NCBI GenBank assembly: GCA_032871835.1
Contig: CM065297.1
Location: 34,853,598-34,917,597, forward strand
DNA length: 64,000 nt
Source of the DNA: Dipteronia dyeriana
Taxonomy: Eukaryota; Streptophyta; Magnoliopsida; Sapindales; Sapindaceae
Reading direction: 5' to 3'
The position numbers and the translations under genes are program-made. The notes under the pieces were generated by a model that saw nothing but the letters and a program-made list of their open reading frames with translations, was not told the DNA's origin and ran no database searches. Positions 12,270 to 22,248 of this stretch are shown in pieces; position 1 is the stretch's first letter; the number at the start of each line of letters is the position of its first letter.

Positions 12270-13020
12270 TTCCAACTTGACTGTATTTTTCACCAGTAAT
12301 CGCCATGGTAGTTCACCCACGGTCGCCTTGAAACCGTGAAAGCAACATGGCATTCCCGATGCCTTGGACAGAACCCACCCCTCTCTATGAAGAGTTTGGT
12401 TCATAAAAGACATAGTTGCCTACCATACCAAGGTTGTGAAGTTATGGCTCTGGTTGTTATCACTTCTTCATGACTACAATAGCCAAATGGCCTTCCTACT
12501 GCCTTAGCCAAAAATCTCACCAGGTAGAGTCTAGTTCGTAAAAGGTATATTTGTCTGCCAGACCAAGGTTATGAATTTGTGGCCCTGGTTACCTCATACC
12601 AAGGTTGTGAAGTTATGGCTCTGGTTGTTATCACTTCTTCATGACTACAATAGCCAAATGGCCTTCCTACTGCCTTAGCCAAAAATCTCACCAGGTAGAG
12701 TCTAGTTCGTAAAAGGTATATTTGTCTGCCAGACCAAGGTTATGAATTTGTGGCCCTGGTTACCTGTCGCTTCCTCAAGACCAGGATCGCCAAATGGCTC
12801 TCTTGTTGCCTTGGTCGGTATCCAATCTTGCTAGGAAGGGTCTAATTTGTAAAAGGCATAGTTGCTTTCCAGACAAAGGTTACAAAATTGTTGCCCTGAT
12901 TGCCCATCGTTTCTTCACGACCAAAATAGCCAAATGGCACTCCTGATGCATTGGTCAAAACCCAATCTCTCCGGGAAGGATATGGTATAAATCTGACATA
13001 GTTGCTTACCATGATCTTTT
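12270..13020. repeat. 3' region tandem array (~140-bp units) with exact 171-bp duplication
   Basis: Repeats of CCAAATGGC, CAAGGTTATGAA(G/T) and TAAAAGG(C/T)ATA(G/T)TTG occur in the same order. CCAAATGGC falls near 12483, 12654, 12788 and 12928. The block beginning AAGGTTGTGAAGTTATGGCT at 12430 is repeated at 12601 with no visible difference over the whole 171-bp period. Satellite-like arrays between pol and the 3' LTR are a known habit of Tat/Ogre elements. Confidence 0.85.
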
Positions 13021-13400
13021 TCGTCTTAATACTAGGACTCTTGAAACAAGGATGCTAGGTACCGTAACTCGCTTCTATTATCGGCTAAGTACCAGGATTC
13101 CATATATATCTAGGAATGTTTGGTACCAAGATTCTCTTATATATACATATATGTAAAGGTGTTTCTCACCTAAGTAATGAGATTCAAGAAAATGAGAATA
13201 CCCGGTACCTAAACTCTTTTGAATGTGTTTTTACCTGAGTACCAGGATTCTCATAGTAGGAATACTTGGTACCTTGATTCTTTTATATGGGACAATCGGT
13301 TGTTAAGGATGTTTCTCGGGAAAATTTTTGAGATTCTTAGCCTAAGTACCAGGAGATCCTGCAACCAGTTATCTATCTTTATCAAATTTTAAGGGTTTTT
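13020..13400. repeat. Short GGTACC/TACCAGGATTC repeat cluster
   Basis: Several diverged copies of a unit with AAGTACCAGGATTC(C/T)CATA...GGAATGTTTGGTACC(A/T)AGATTCT. They occur near 13075-13135, 13190-13270 and 13330-13380. Part of the 3' non-coding region of Tat element 1. Confidence 0.6.
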
Positions 13401-13619
13401 TTGTTACCAGGTAATTGTTAAATAGGTATATGTAAGGTACTGCTTCCTAGATCAGGATTATGTCAAGGTTAAAGGCATACAACAGAATTCAACCAGGGAA
13501 TCATAGTGGAAGTTAACTAGATATACATAATAAAAAGAAGAAGAATGTTTCATAAATCAAATTAGGGATCCCATACCCTAGTTTCGCGTTACATATAAAA
13601 GTAAACATAAAAGAACTAA

Positions 13620-16600
13620 AATAATGAAAGCTCTGGGTCATGCCACCTCCTCTCGATTGATTTCCTCTACTCCAGGACCACCTCCTTGATCAGCATCCCA
13701 ATAGAATCATCTCCTTCTTTAATGTCCTCATCTGCTGGGTCAATATGGGGCTCACCTCCTGTCTGCATTGGCACCTCAGGTTCAACTTCCACAGTCAAGG
13801 CTAGATTAGTCTAAACATCCTCCACCTTTGCCAGACCAGTCTGGACCTCTCCTTCCTTGGTAGGATCGGTCTGGATCTCTACCTCCTTGACAAGTTCAGA
13901 TGGAGAGGTAGGCAATTCTGAAGCTACTCTAGTATCCTAAACTTCTGCAGTAGCAGGGGACTTTAAGGTAGGTTCTACCCCAGTGCGGCTCGGCATAAAG
14001 GTAGAGATGGGCACCAAATCCTCCTCATCATCCACGTGTTGGGATTATGCTCGATAGAAAGAGTGTAATAATGTATTTGACAATCTTTTCATATTAATAA
14101 AGTGATTTCTAGTTTAACAAATCTTATCGTATTTATATTTTAATTATTATAATTGTAAAAAGTAAATAATCATAAAGTCAAAAGACTATGAGAAAAGAAG
14201 AACTGTTCATACATCTAGATATATATGAGGTAGACACAATTCTTTAGTTAGTCTTGAATAATATACACAATTTAAGATAAAGTTTGGGCGCTTTTATCTT
14301 GTTAAAGTTGTAGATTCTTTTGCTAGCATTTGAGTGGGATCAGATGTGTTATGATGAGTCTAAAATCATCAAAGTGTGGTGTCTTTGAACAAAAGAATCT
14401 AGTGCACTGGGTGCATTGAATAGGATCACAGTGAAATACTTTATCTAGAACCATCAATGGATAAAAATTTTCACTTGAAGACAATCGGAGAGTCTATCTC
14501 AATCCTAAGATAAATGATGGACTTATGATTGCAAGTGTTATCATTTGAGCTATCAATGAGTACGATTATATAGCATAGTCTATCCTCGATGGTTTGGTGG
14601 TATTCATTTGTTAATCGATAGAGGACTTCATTTATAGATATGGACATCGTGGCTCTATTTATTGAATGAGAGTATAATGCCATCATATGAATGTTTTGAG
14701 GTATTGGATATTAAATCTTAACGTTAAGTTTTCAATAGTGTCTATTGAAACATGGCTTCTGGACAAGTCAAAATATCCAAGTTCAAAATGTGGTCATATG
14801 AGTAAATATGGTAACTTGGAGAGCTATAGGCGGTCTATGAGCTCTTGGCGATTACTGATAATCTTCATGAGGATACACTTTCTCCATTAAGGTTGTCTAG
14901 AGTATGAATGAGAAATATTAATTTATTCTATCTTTATTTAAGAGTTTAATTTTAGTTCTTTAGTGGAATGAACTAAAATTAATAGATCGGACCTAAGTGA
15001 ATCATTTGTTGATTGTAATTGGGTTGTGTCTATTGGAGCTTTAATTTAGATAGCCCGCCAAGATCATCAATCCACACGAACTTGCATGGATCACTTGATA
15101 TATTCTACCGGACCAATTTAGGGGTCCATCTAGAATTGTATTGAGGTATGTTAACTTGTTTTTTTTTGTAAGAATGAGTCTAGTTCACATACTGACTTTT
15201 TTATTAAGGTCCAATGGAGTTAATAAAATAAGAAAAATAATATATTGGCCCATGTATATGAGTCGGGCGGTAAAGCTATATAGTTTAGCTTAATTATATT
15301 ATTTTTATTTTATTATTTAATTAAATGGAAATTAATTAATTTGGTAATTAATTAATTATTTAATTAAAATTCAAAATCTTTTTCCTAGTAGGAGTTGGTC
15401 TCCTAATATTATACTATTACTGGTAGTATAATTAATATTAAAGACTATATTTGATAAGTAGATAAATAAAAGAAATTATTTATCTAGTCAAATTAGGAAA
15501 TCTTTAATATGGTTACAAATACACTATTGAGTTGGATTAGGAGTCTTGGTGGAGGATAGAATTCCTTTTAGAAAATGATTCTTAACAACCAAGTAAATAC
15601 TTCTTAGGAAAGGATTTGTGATCCTAATATATATTCTTGTGAATTTTGGCCAGCTCATAAATATCTATAAGCGGATAGAATTCCTTTTAAAAAAGGATTC
15701 TTAACTACCAAATAAATCCACCTAAGGAAAGGATTTTTGTCAACCAAGTAAATCCTTCTTAGGAAATGATTTGTGATCCTATATATATACCCTTGTGAAT
15801 TTCGGCCAGCCCTATGATTTTTAGAGTGAAAATTTCAGCCAACATAAGTATTTTCTAAGACAGAATTTTGCTTGGCAAGAGAGAATTTTGAGAGAGAAAA
15901 ATTTAGTATTTTACTCTAGACAAAATTCAATCAACTCTAAGATATAGGGTGTAGAATTCAGCAAGGTGAAAAGAGAAAAAGAAAACGATTTTGTTTATGA
16001 TAGTACACTAGTATCCTTTACATCAAGAGGGATTTGTGTACAAAATCAAATCGGGTTCATGCGAGTTTCAATCAAGTAGATTGATAATTCACAAGTGACC
16101 GGACGTTCTTGAATTTTTCTCTTGAAGGATATTTGTAACTAACAAAGAAAAGATTTTGTTTGTCTTCATCATCAGGTATACAATTTAAAGAAAGGGAGTC
16201 CACACTCCTAGGTGATTCACGTTCGTGATTGGATTGAAAGATCTTGCGGAATCAATTCGGCGCTTGTTCAATCGTCACGAGAAAAAGTTACAACACTTTT
16301 ATATACATCAATTAATCTAGGGTTAAGGTTCTTGTTAGTCAAATGGAAAATTTTTTATTTATACGCAAACCCTAATTTTTATTAAATTTTCTCACGCTTC
16401 CGCTGCGTGTGTGTTTTTTCTCTACAACCTACTCCCGAAGAGTGTCAACCTGGTGACTCATTGCCAGTTGAATTTGAAGGCCTGCAGATACAAAGTAAGT
16501 GTTGATTATTTCTCTGATACCTGGTATATATAAAAGAAGTATTTGAGTAAAACAATGTACCTCAGCTAGAAAAGCAGACCCCATGATAATCAAGACATCG

Positions 16601-18115
16601 ACGAGCGTCGAGGTCATGGCCTACAAGCCTCCACCTGGGCAGGAAACAGTAAACCGGTCCAAGACCTTATCTTGGCTGCAATCTTTTGACCGCGATTGAG
16701 ACCGTTTCAGAGGAGTGATTTGAGTAGCAGAAGTGAGATTAGGCTCACTTTCCACCCTGAGAGATTAATCGGTCACCATAGCAGAAGGGGGAGAGAGGAC
16801 TGGTGGTTTATGAACAGCAGCAGGAACTTAGCTCTACACTTGGCCTGGCGAACCTATGATCCTAGCAAGCACGACTTCCATCTCTGCTTGGTTGGATCTA
16901 GATGAAGAAGAATGAGGTGGAAGAGATCTTCTAGGTACCACTACTGAGACCGACACACGTCTGGCCAGTCCAGTCAAGGTACTAGCCCTTATAGCAGGTT
17001 TAGGACGAGGTAGAGGCCTGATAGGAGAAGCTTGTTGAGAAGAAGACTGTTCCTCAGATTGGATAGGTACCTCTTGAACCGGAAAGGGCACTGTAAAATC
17101 TATCAAGACAAAGGGGTTAACACCTGCAATTCATAAAAAATTAGAAAGAGTAGAGATAAGAAGTGTATCTACTTGGTAAAGCATTGGATATGTGGAGGTA
17201 AAAATCAACCCTAGTTCAAAAGAATCGGATGTGATGTACCTCGTATTGAGGTAGGACCGGGTGATTATGTTCTTTAAAATCCTCTCTGACTCGAGATATT
17301 TCCCTTCTGCCACCCGGTCCTACCACTAAACCGGGTAGAAACCTCAAACTCAAACCCCCCGATATGGATCGAGCTCCCTTAGTCGTCTCCTACGATAACC
17401 CATTCTTTTTTTCTAGAAGTTGTCCTTCTTTCTAGCACCAAGCATAGTAAATTTATGGGGTTCTTGGGCCGAACATATAATTGACCCTTTAGACCAAGGA
17501 CATTAGCAGGAATCTGAGTTGTTCTAGCCTCGGTTCCCTGGTGACATTGTCCATCTCACACTGCTCCCTTCACAGCAAAAGGAATCCTACCAGATTCCTC
17601 CAGAACCCTGGCGTCAGTTGTAGGGGGCAAGTTGCAAACCATGGAGCACCCGACGAAGAATGGGGTGGAGAGGTAGCTTAACCCCGCACTCGAAGGCCAC
17701 TATATGGATTGGAAATTGGCCAGATGGAGGGGAGTACATGTCGTACCCTTAGTATGGTATGGTAAGAATGATATCAAAGGGAATTGTGAAATCCCTCTTC
17801 AAGCTCCTTATCGTATCGGTTGAGCAGGTAGAGTCGAGAATGAATCGAAAATCACAAGGAATAGTGATCACTGTTCCAACAGTAGTCACAAGTCTCCGGC
17901 CAGGTCCCACCTTCCCTGTCTTTAGTAGACTCCCCGTTCGACTCGTCATCCATATCAACTGGGTTATCAGGGTCATTGCTAAAGCTTGACCCGATAACGA
18001 TATTACGGTTTAATCGACGACGTTGGGAGGCAGGAAGTTCTCTCCACCTCACTTCCTTGACGACCCTATTTACGCCTGTGGATGAGGTTCGTACTGTCGG
18101 TGGATTCACCATCAA
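13620..18115 (-). pseudogene. Antisense ORF of Tat element 1 ('putative gypsy-type transposon' domain)
   Basis: Between pol and the 3' LTR, the strand opposite to gag-pol carries a decayed long gene. From its 5' end: MMVNPPTVRTSSTGV and a basic/acidic region (18115-17852); then, in one frame near 17620-17750, QFPIHIVAFECGVKLPLHPI and RRVLHGLQLAPYN; after a frameshift, LTPGFWRNLVGFLLL. This series matches the plant family annotated as putative gypsy-type transposon (PF04195; pattern ..G..LPLHPF...L....LAP.QL.PN.WR.LVGF). It continues to a Ser/Pro-rich part (17106-16834) and, beyond the inserted element at 14038-16426, to an acidic tail (VVDDEEDLVPISTF, many E/D/P) ending near 13620. The antisense position is known in Tat/Retand elements. 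Domain name from motif memory, not searched. Confidence 0.65.
14038..16426. mobile_element. 2.39-kb insertion inside the antisense ORF, class unknown
   Basis: The reading frame of the antisense ORF, read on the minus strand, stops at 16427 and resumes at 14037 (..LRE-stop-VV joined to DDEEDLVP..), so the intervening DNA is an insertion. Its plus-strand ends are TGTTGGGATT and TTTTCTCTACA (TGT..ACA), as in LTRs. It has no coding capacity. It contains an internal duplication around 15540-15810 (GGATTTGTGATCCTA...TTGTGAATTT(T/C)GGCCAGC twice). No target-site duplication or primer-binding site was recognised. A large solo LTR or a non-coding LTR-like element is possible. Confidence 0.55.
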
Positions 18116-18800
18116 ATATTTGTTAAAGACTATCTGAAGACATGGTGGTTAAGATTGGAGGTTGAAGATTGAAGTGGATGAAGAGAACTGGGATTCAAGA
18201 AGATTGGGTTTTCTCTTTTTCTATGAAAGGAAAAGATAAAAGAAGTGTGAAGAGGACGTGAGAGGTTGTGATATAAATAGGGGAAGGAGATAGATACTGG
18301 TAACAGAAAAATCATTTGAAAAGCCAGATATTTGAGCAACCGGGAAAGACAATTTCGAGAAACAAGCGATACCCAAAATCTCTTCGTTTTTTCAAATAAC
18401 CGATCTCTCCCAGCTCGACACGTGAAGCACACATTTAAAGCAAGATTTCTTCCCAAATTCTGGCTACCGGTGAGAAAGGAAAATTCTTCAAGCATCGTAG
18501 AATCCTGACTCCAACCCCAAACAGTTATCGGTGTTCAAGTCAGGGGGAACATCTGTTAACAACCATTTTTTTCGAAGAACCAAAGAAGAATTTTCCATCT
18601 ACCTGGTACCTGGTAGTACTAGGATCGGGACCGATTCCTAGATACTGTGAAAAGTCTACAATACAATCTGGGAAAAATCAGTACCATACCGCACATGTCA
18701 CCTTATATCAAGTAGACCTGATACCACGATACCTCATACCTGGAACCTAAGTAGCGCAATATCAATCCTATATCAGATCGAGGTATGAGTCCCATCCTCC

Positions 18801-19304
18801 GAAGCAAGAAGAATGGTACCAAAAAGGTTACATCATGCTAATGCAAGCACCACGCCAACAAAATTAGACCGGTACACCAGGATACTGTGCCCCGAAGGTA
18901 GAGTCAGCGTCCTTCTCCAGTAATGTGGAAGAAAAAGGTTGACCCCTTTGTCATTTAAAGCATCACAAATGAGACCAAATAGGTTAACTAATTCATAATT
19001 TAAATACAAAAGGAAACCATTATGTAATTGAAGGGAGCAATTCCCGCGTTAAATGATAACCTCCATCAGTGCCAATGAATTCCGATAATTGCAGTTCAAA
19101 TTGGCCTAATTTATGGGGTTTTGATTCGAAGAATCAGAGAAGATAAATACAAAACAAGAAATCAAAGTAAAGGAGAGAAGGTCGGATGGTCTGATACATA
19201 ATCCTAAATCCAGAATTCGATAGCTGAGTATTCGCCATTATTGACAGAGAGTTATTCACCATCACCTTACAGACAAAATATCCATTTATCAACTAGTATG
19301 AGAC

Positions 19305-19308
<4 letters not shown>
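18801..19308 (+). repeat. Polypurine tract and truncated 3' LTR of Tat element 1
   Basis: GAAGCAAGAAGAA (18801-18813) is a purine run directly before TGGTACC at 18814, where similarity to the 5' LTR begins. It can be followed to about 19308, where the 5' copy continues with GACCGCATACG but this copy passes into a TA microsatellite. About 250 bp of LTR end are missing. Confidence 0.85.
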
Positions 19309-19366
<58 letters not shown>

Positions 19367-19403
19367 ATATGTATGTATGTATGTATGTACGTATGCATAT
19401 ATA
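19309..19403. repeat. (TA)n/(GTAT)n microsatellite
   Basis: An almost pure TA run is followed by GTAT steps, ending near GTATGCATATATATGCC. It forms the right breakpoint of the Tat element 1 LTR. Any ORF across it is a composition artefact. Confidence 0.95.
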
Positions 19404-20871
19404 TGCCAGTGACCTTAGGGGTGGATGTTAAGAAGCACGATCTCAATGAAGCATCAACTTACTTTGCCAAGAACAATGACATCTGCCATTTTTTTCTCAG
19501 TTTGTGAGGAAAGATGCTACTCAGGGAATCCTTAATCATTTTTTCTTGTGGTCCTCAACCTCAAAATTTTTGAGCTATCTTGAGCACTAAAACTCTAAAA
19601 TATCGTCAGAAATTCCATTTAAAGGATATTCTTTACACGACGATAAAATCATTATATGACGGAGTACTGGACGATAAGATGCCTTGGTGAGAAAGGATCC
19701 GATCATTAGTATGATCTTCTTAAAGATGGATCAAAGCAAAGCCGAGATATAATCCTAGTGTCAGTAAGATCCATTCAAAGATGGATCCAAGCAAAGCCTA
19801 AAAAGGATCCGAGCGCTAGTACGATTCTCTTAAAGATAGACCTAAACAAAGCCGAGAAAGGGTCTGAGCGTTAGTAAGAACCGCTCTGAAAATAAATAAT
19901 GTGGCAAAACTAACCTTAAGCGGGGCTGAATAGGTTTTAATCATGTTAATTTCCAACTTTTCTTGATTAGTTAATATTAACAAATTACCCAAATAAAACA
20001 AGCAATCAATCGACAATTTAAAGTGCGGAAAACAATAAATTACGCATCGATTGATTTACGTGAGAAATCCTCCAACTGGGCAAAACTCACGGGCTATTCA
20101 TCTAGCCACATACGGTCCTAAAATCCACTATATATGATGATGTTTACAACCTAAGTTGATCTCTAGTCACACCATTATCGATCACTAACTCACCATTACT
20201 ACCCAACGAGCATTTTATAGTGATTCTTGACCAACTTGCTTGTACACTACACACCTGTAGTCATAAGACTTAACTCTCAAAGAAGAGATTAACAACCTAT
20301 GTGAATACATAAATATATCCTAAATGCAATTAATGTTAAGTAACACTAAATGCTTATCAAGAAATTAAATTATGACAATAGAAGCAATCTTAGATATCAA
20401 TGTCTATATGAAAGCATAAAGACCTAACTAGATGAAGATATGCAAATATAAAATCTAGTGTCAAACAAAAGCCAATCAACAAAAGTTATCATTAAACATG
20501 ACAATGACAATAAATGCAATCATTAAATGTAACCAACAAGTCATAATCAACAATGTCTAAATGCAAGGTATAAGGACTTAGCTAGAGGGCAAAATGGTTA
20601 TAAATGCTAGCTATCAATGAAAACTAAACTCAACCAACATTTAGTGTCTCAAACATGTTAGAAACAACATTAAGCAAGGAGACATGAATTTAATCAACAA
20701 ATAAATGCTAGTCCTAGAAAAACATGTCATAAGAATGAAACTAGAGATTTTAGGGCATGTAGAAATTACCTAGTCAAAGAAAACAAGAAGAACCATGCTT
20801 GGAAGATGCTAGGATGATGCTAGATGCTCATGGGAAAGAGTTTGGTTGAGTAAAGGTGAGTTCTTAAAGCT

Positions 20872-20902
20872 TTCTCTCTCTCACTCTCTCTCTCTCTCTC
20901 TT
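20872..20902. repeat. (CT)n microsatellite
   Basis: A TCTCTC run is interrupted once by A. It lies in non-coding repeat-derived DNA with no gene link. Confidence 0.9.
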
Positions 20903-21453
20903 GGAGTCGATTTCCCATACTTAAAGTATGATTTTCATAGCTCTAGGGAAATTGAGGAAGAAGATGTATTTAAATGGGAAAACATGAGATGCTGGTAAAA
21001 AGATAAAATTCCCCTAATTGGCCATTCAACGGTTAGGATGGTCATCGTTTCGACCGCTGTTTGATCACAGCGCATGCTGTCATATTCGGTGGTTAGGTTA
21101 ACCGTCGATTCAACAGTAGAATGAAGACAGAATCATCAAGTATGATTCAGTGATCAAAACGGCGGTTATGTAGGCTACCGAATGAAGACAGAATCTCTGT
21201 CTTCAAATGGCGGTCTCATTTATCGGTTAGGTTGACCCCCGAATCAATCGCTGATTCCCAACAGAGGGGAATCCTTACCAATTGATCAACACGCTAAAAC
21301 AAAGCACTCTATCGTGCATGCGTGGATATTTCCAATCAACAAATGGAAAATGAAATGCATAGAACACAACCACACTTAGAACTAACATCAAGGTGCATGT
21401 GTGAGAAGTGTACAGAAGGACACACATATAAAAGATTGAAACAAAAATGCAAG

Positions 21454-21454
<1 letters not shown>

Positions 21455-21518
<64 letters not shown>
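21455..21518. repeat. (GT)n microsatellite
   Basis: About 64 bp of TG dinucleotides with one A interruption. Open frames across it on either strand are composition artefacts. Confidence 0.95.
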
Positions 21519-21523
<5 letters not shown>

Positions 21524-22248
21524 AGTCTCTTCAAAGAAAGTTAAGCAAGTGATATACCTTTGAAGTGCTTTTGAGCTTGGGGATGCCGTTAAAGCTTGAT
21601 CACGAACAAAGAGGCCTAATCTACCTTTACATGCAAATCCCCAATGTGCTTTGTCATGAAATAAACCAATCATAAAATTGAGGTTCTTACACGCTCAAAG
21701 ATAGATCTAAGTGATGCTGAAGCAAGTTGATAGAGGATCCGAGAAAAGCTGAACAACGCTAAAGAGAGGTTTCAAATTCACCCAAATGAGCAAGAGGATC
21801 TGAGCATCATCCGGAAAAAGAGAAAGTCAAGCTAAAGAAAATATCATGAAGTCAAAGTTAGTTGAACGGAAAAATATTCATTCTATACAAGGTAGTGGGA
21901 AATGGCCCACCAAAAATACCCTATCTAAGTAAAAAAAAATGTTCAGAAGCTGATCACTTAAAAATATGACTATGATCATTTGACGATTAGCCATGGTTCG
22001 ATCAGACCAAATGCAAGTTCATCTCATAATAAATTAACCAAAGGCATCTCTGTGACTTGATATGTGGCCCGAAAACACTTGTAAATTTAGGTCCAAAAAT
22101 GTATCTCAAAAACATTACCTGTTATGAAGATTATTAGCCTGCTAGAGAATAAAAATGATATGAATAGAGCGTCAAAAATCAAAGGAAAACTATTCAAATC
22201 CCCTTCGTCGAGTCGTCAAGAACTCATCTCGTGGATTTGAGGGGGTAT

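Larger units (their letters stand above)
5531..19308 (+). mobile_element. Old Ty3/gypsy Tat-lineage LTR retrotransposon
   Basis: Two related LTRs (5531-6274 and 18814-19308) frame an internal region with decayed gag, protease, reverse transcriptase, two RNase H domains and integrase in gypsy order. These are followed by tandem arrays and an ORF on the opposite strand. The dual RNase H, the long 3' region with satellites and the antisense ORF are features known for the Tat (Ogre/Retand) branch. The LTRs differ by many substitutions and indels and the coding frames carry dozens of stops, so the insertion is old. A 2.4-kb sequence has inserted into the antisense ORF. The element entered the DUF1985 gene fragment on its left. 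Its right LTR is cut at a TA microsatellite, so no target-site duplication can be checked. Confidence 0.88.
19404..22248. other. Non-coding region with ~60-bp tandem units and simple repeats; likely interior of a second LTR element
   Basis: No gene is supported. Near 19680-19880 and again 21690-21830 there are diverged copies of a ~60-bp unit (GGATCCGAGCG-TAGTA-GAT-TTAAAGATAGA-CTAA-CAAAGCCGA). They look like one array split by the 19.88-21.69-kb segment. That segment is bounded by GTAAGAACC on the left and GGTTCTTAC on the right, an inverted pair, and may be an insertion. Near 22230-22248 a purine-rich stretch (GGATTTGAGGGGG) precedes the LTR at 22249, as a polypurine tract would. So this could be the coding-free 3' interior of that element. 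Confidence 0.5.

Noticed and set aside
18130..18495. 121-codon minus-strand frame as a gene
   Set aside because: Lies at the 5' side of the antisense ORF in Tat element 1 with no recognisable domain; likely leader or chance.
19241..19507. Open frame of Tyr/Ile repeats
   Set aside because: Produced by the TA/GTAT microsatellite; no domain.
21275..21673. Open frames of Thr/His or Val/Cys repeats on both strands
   Set aside because: Produced by the GT microsatellite.
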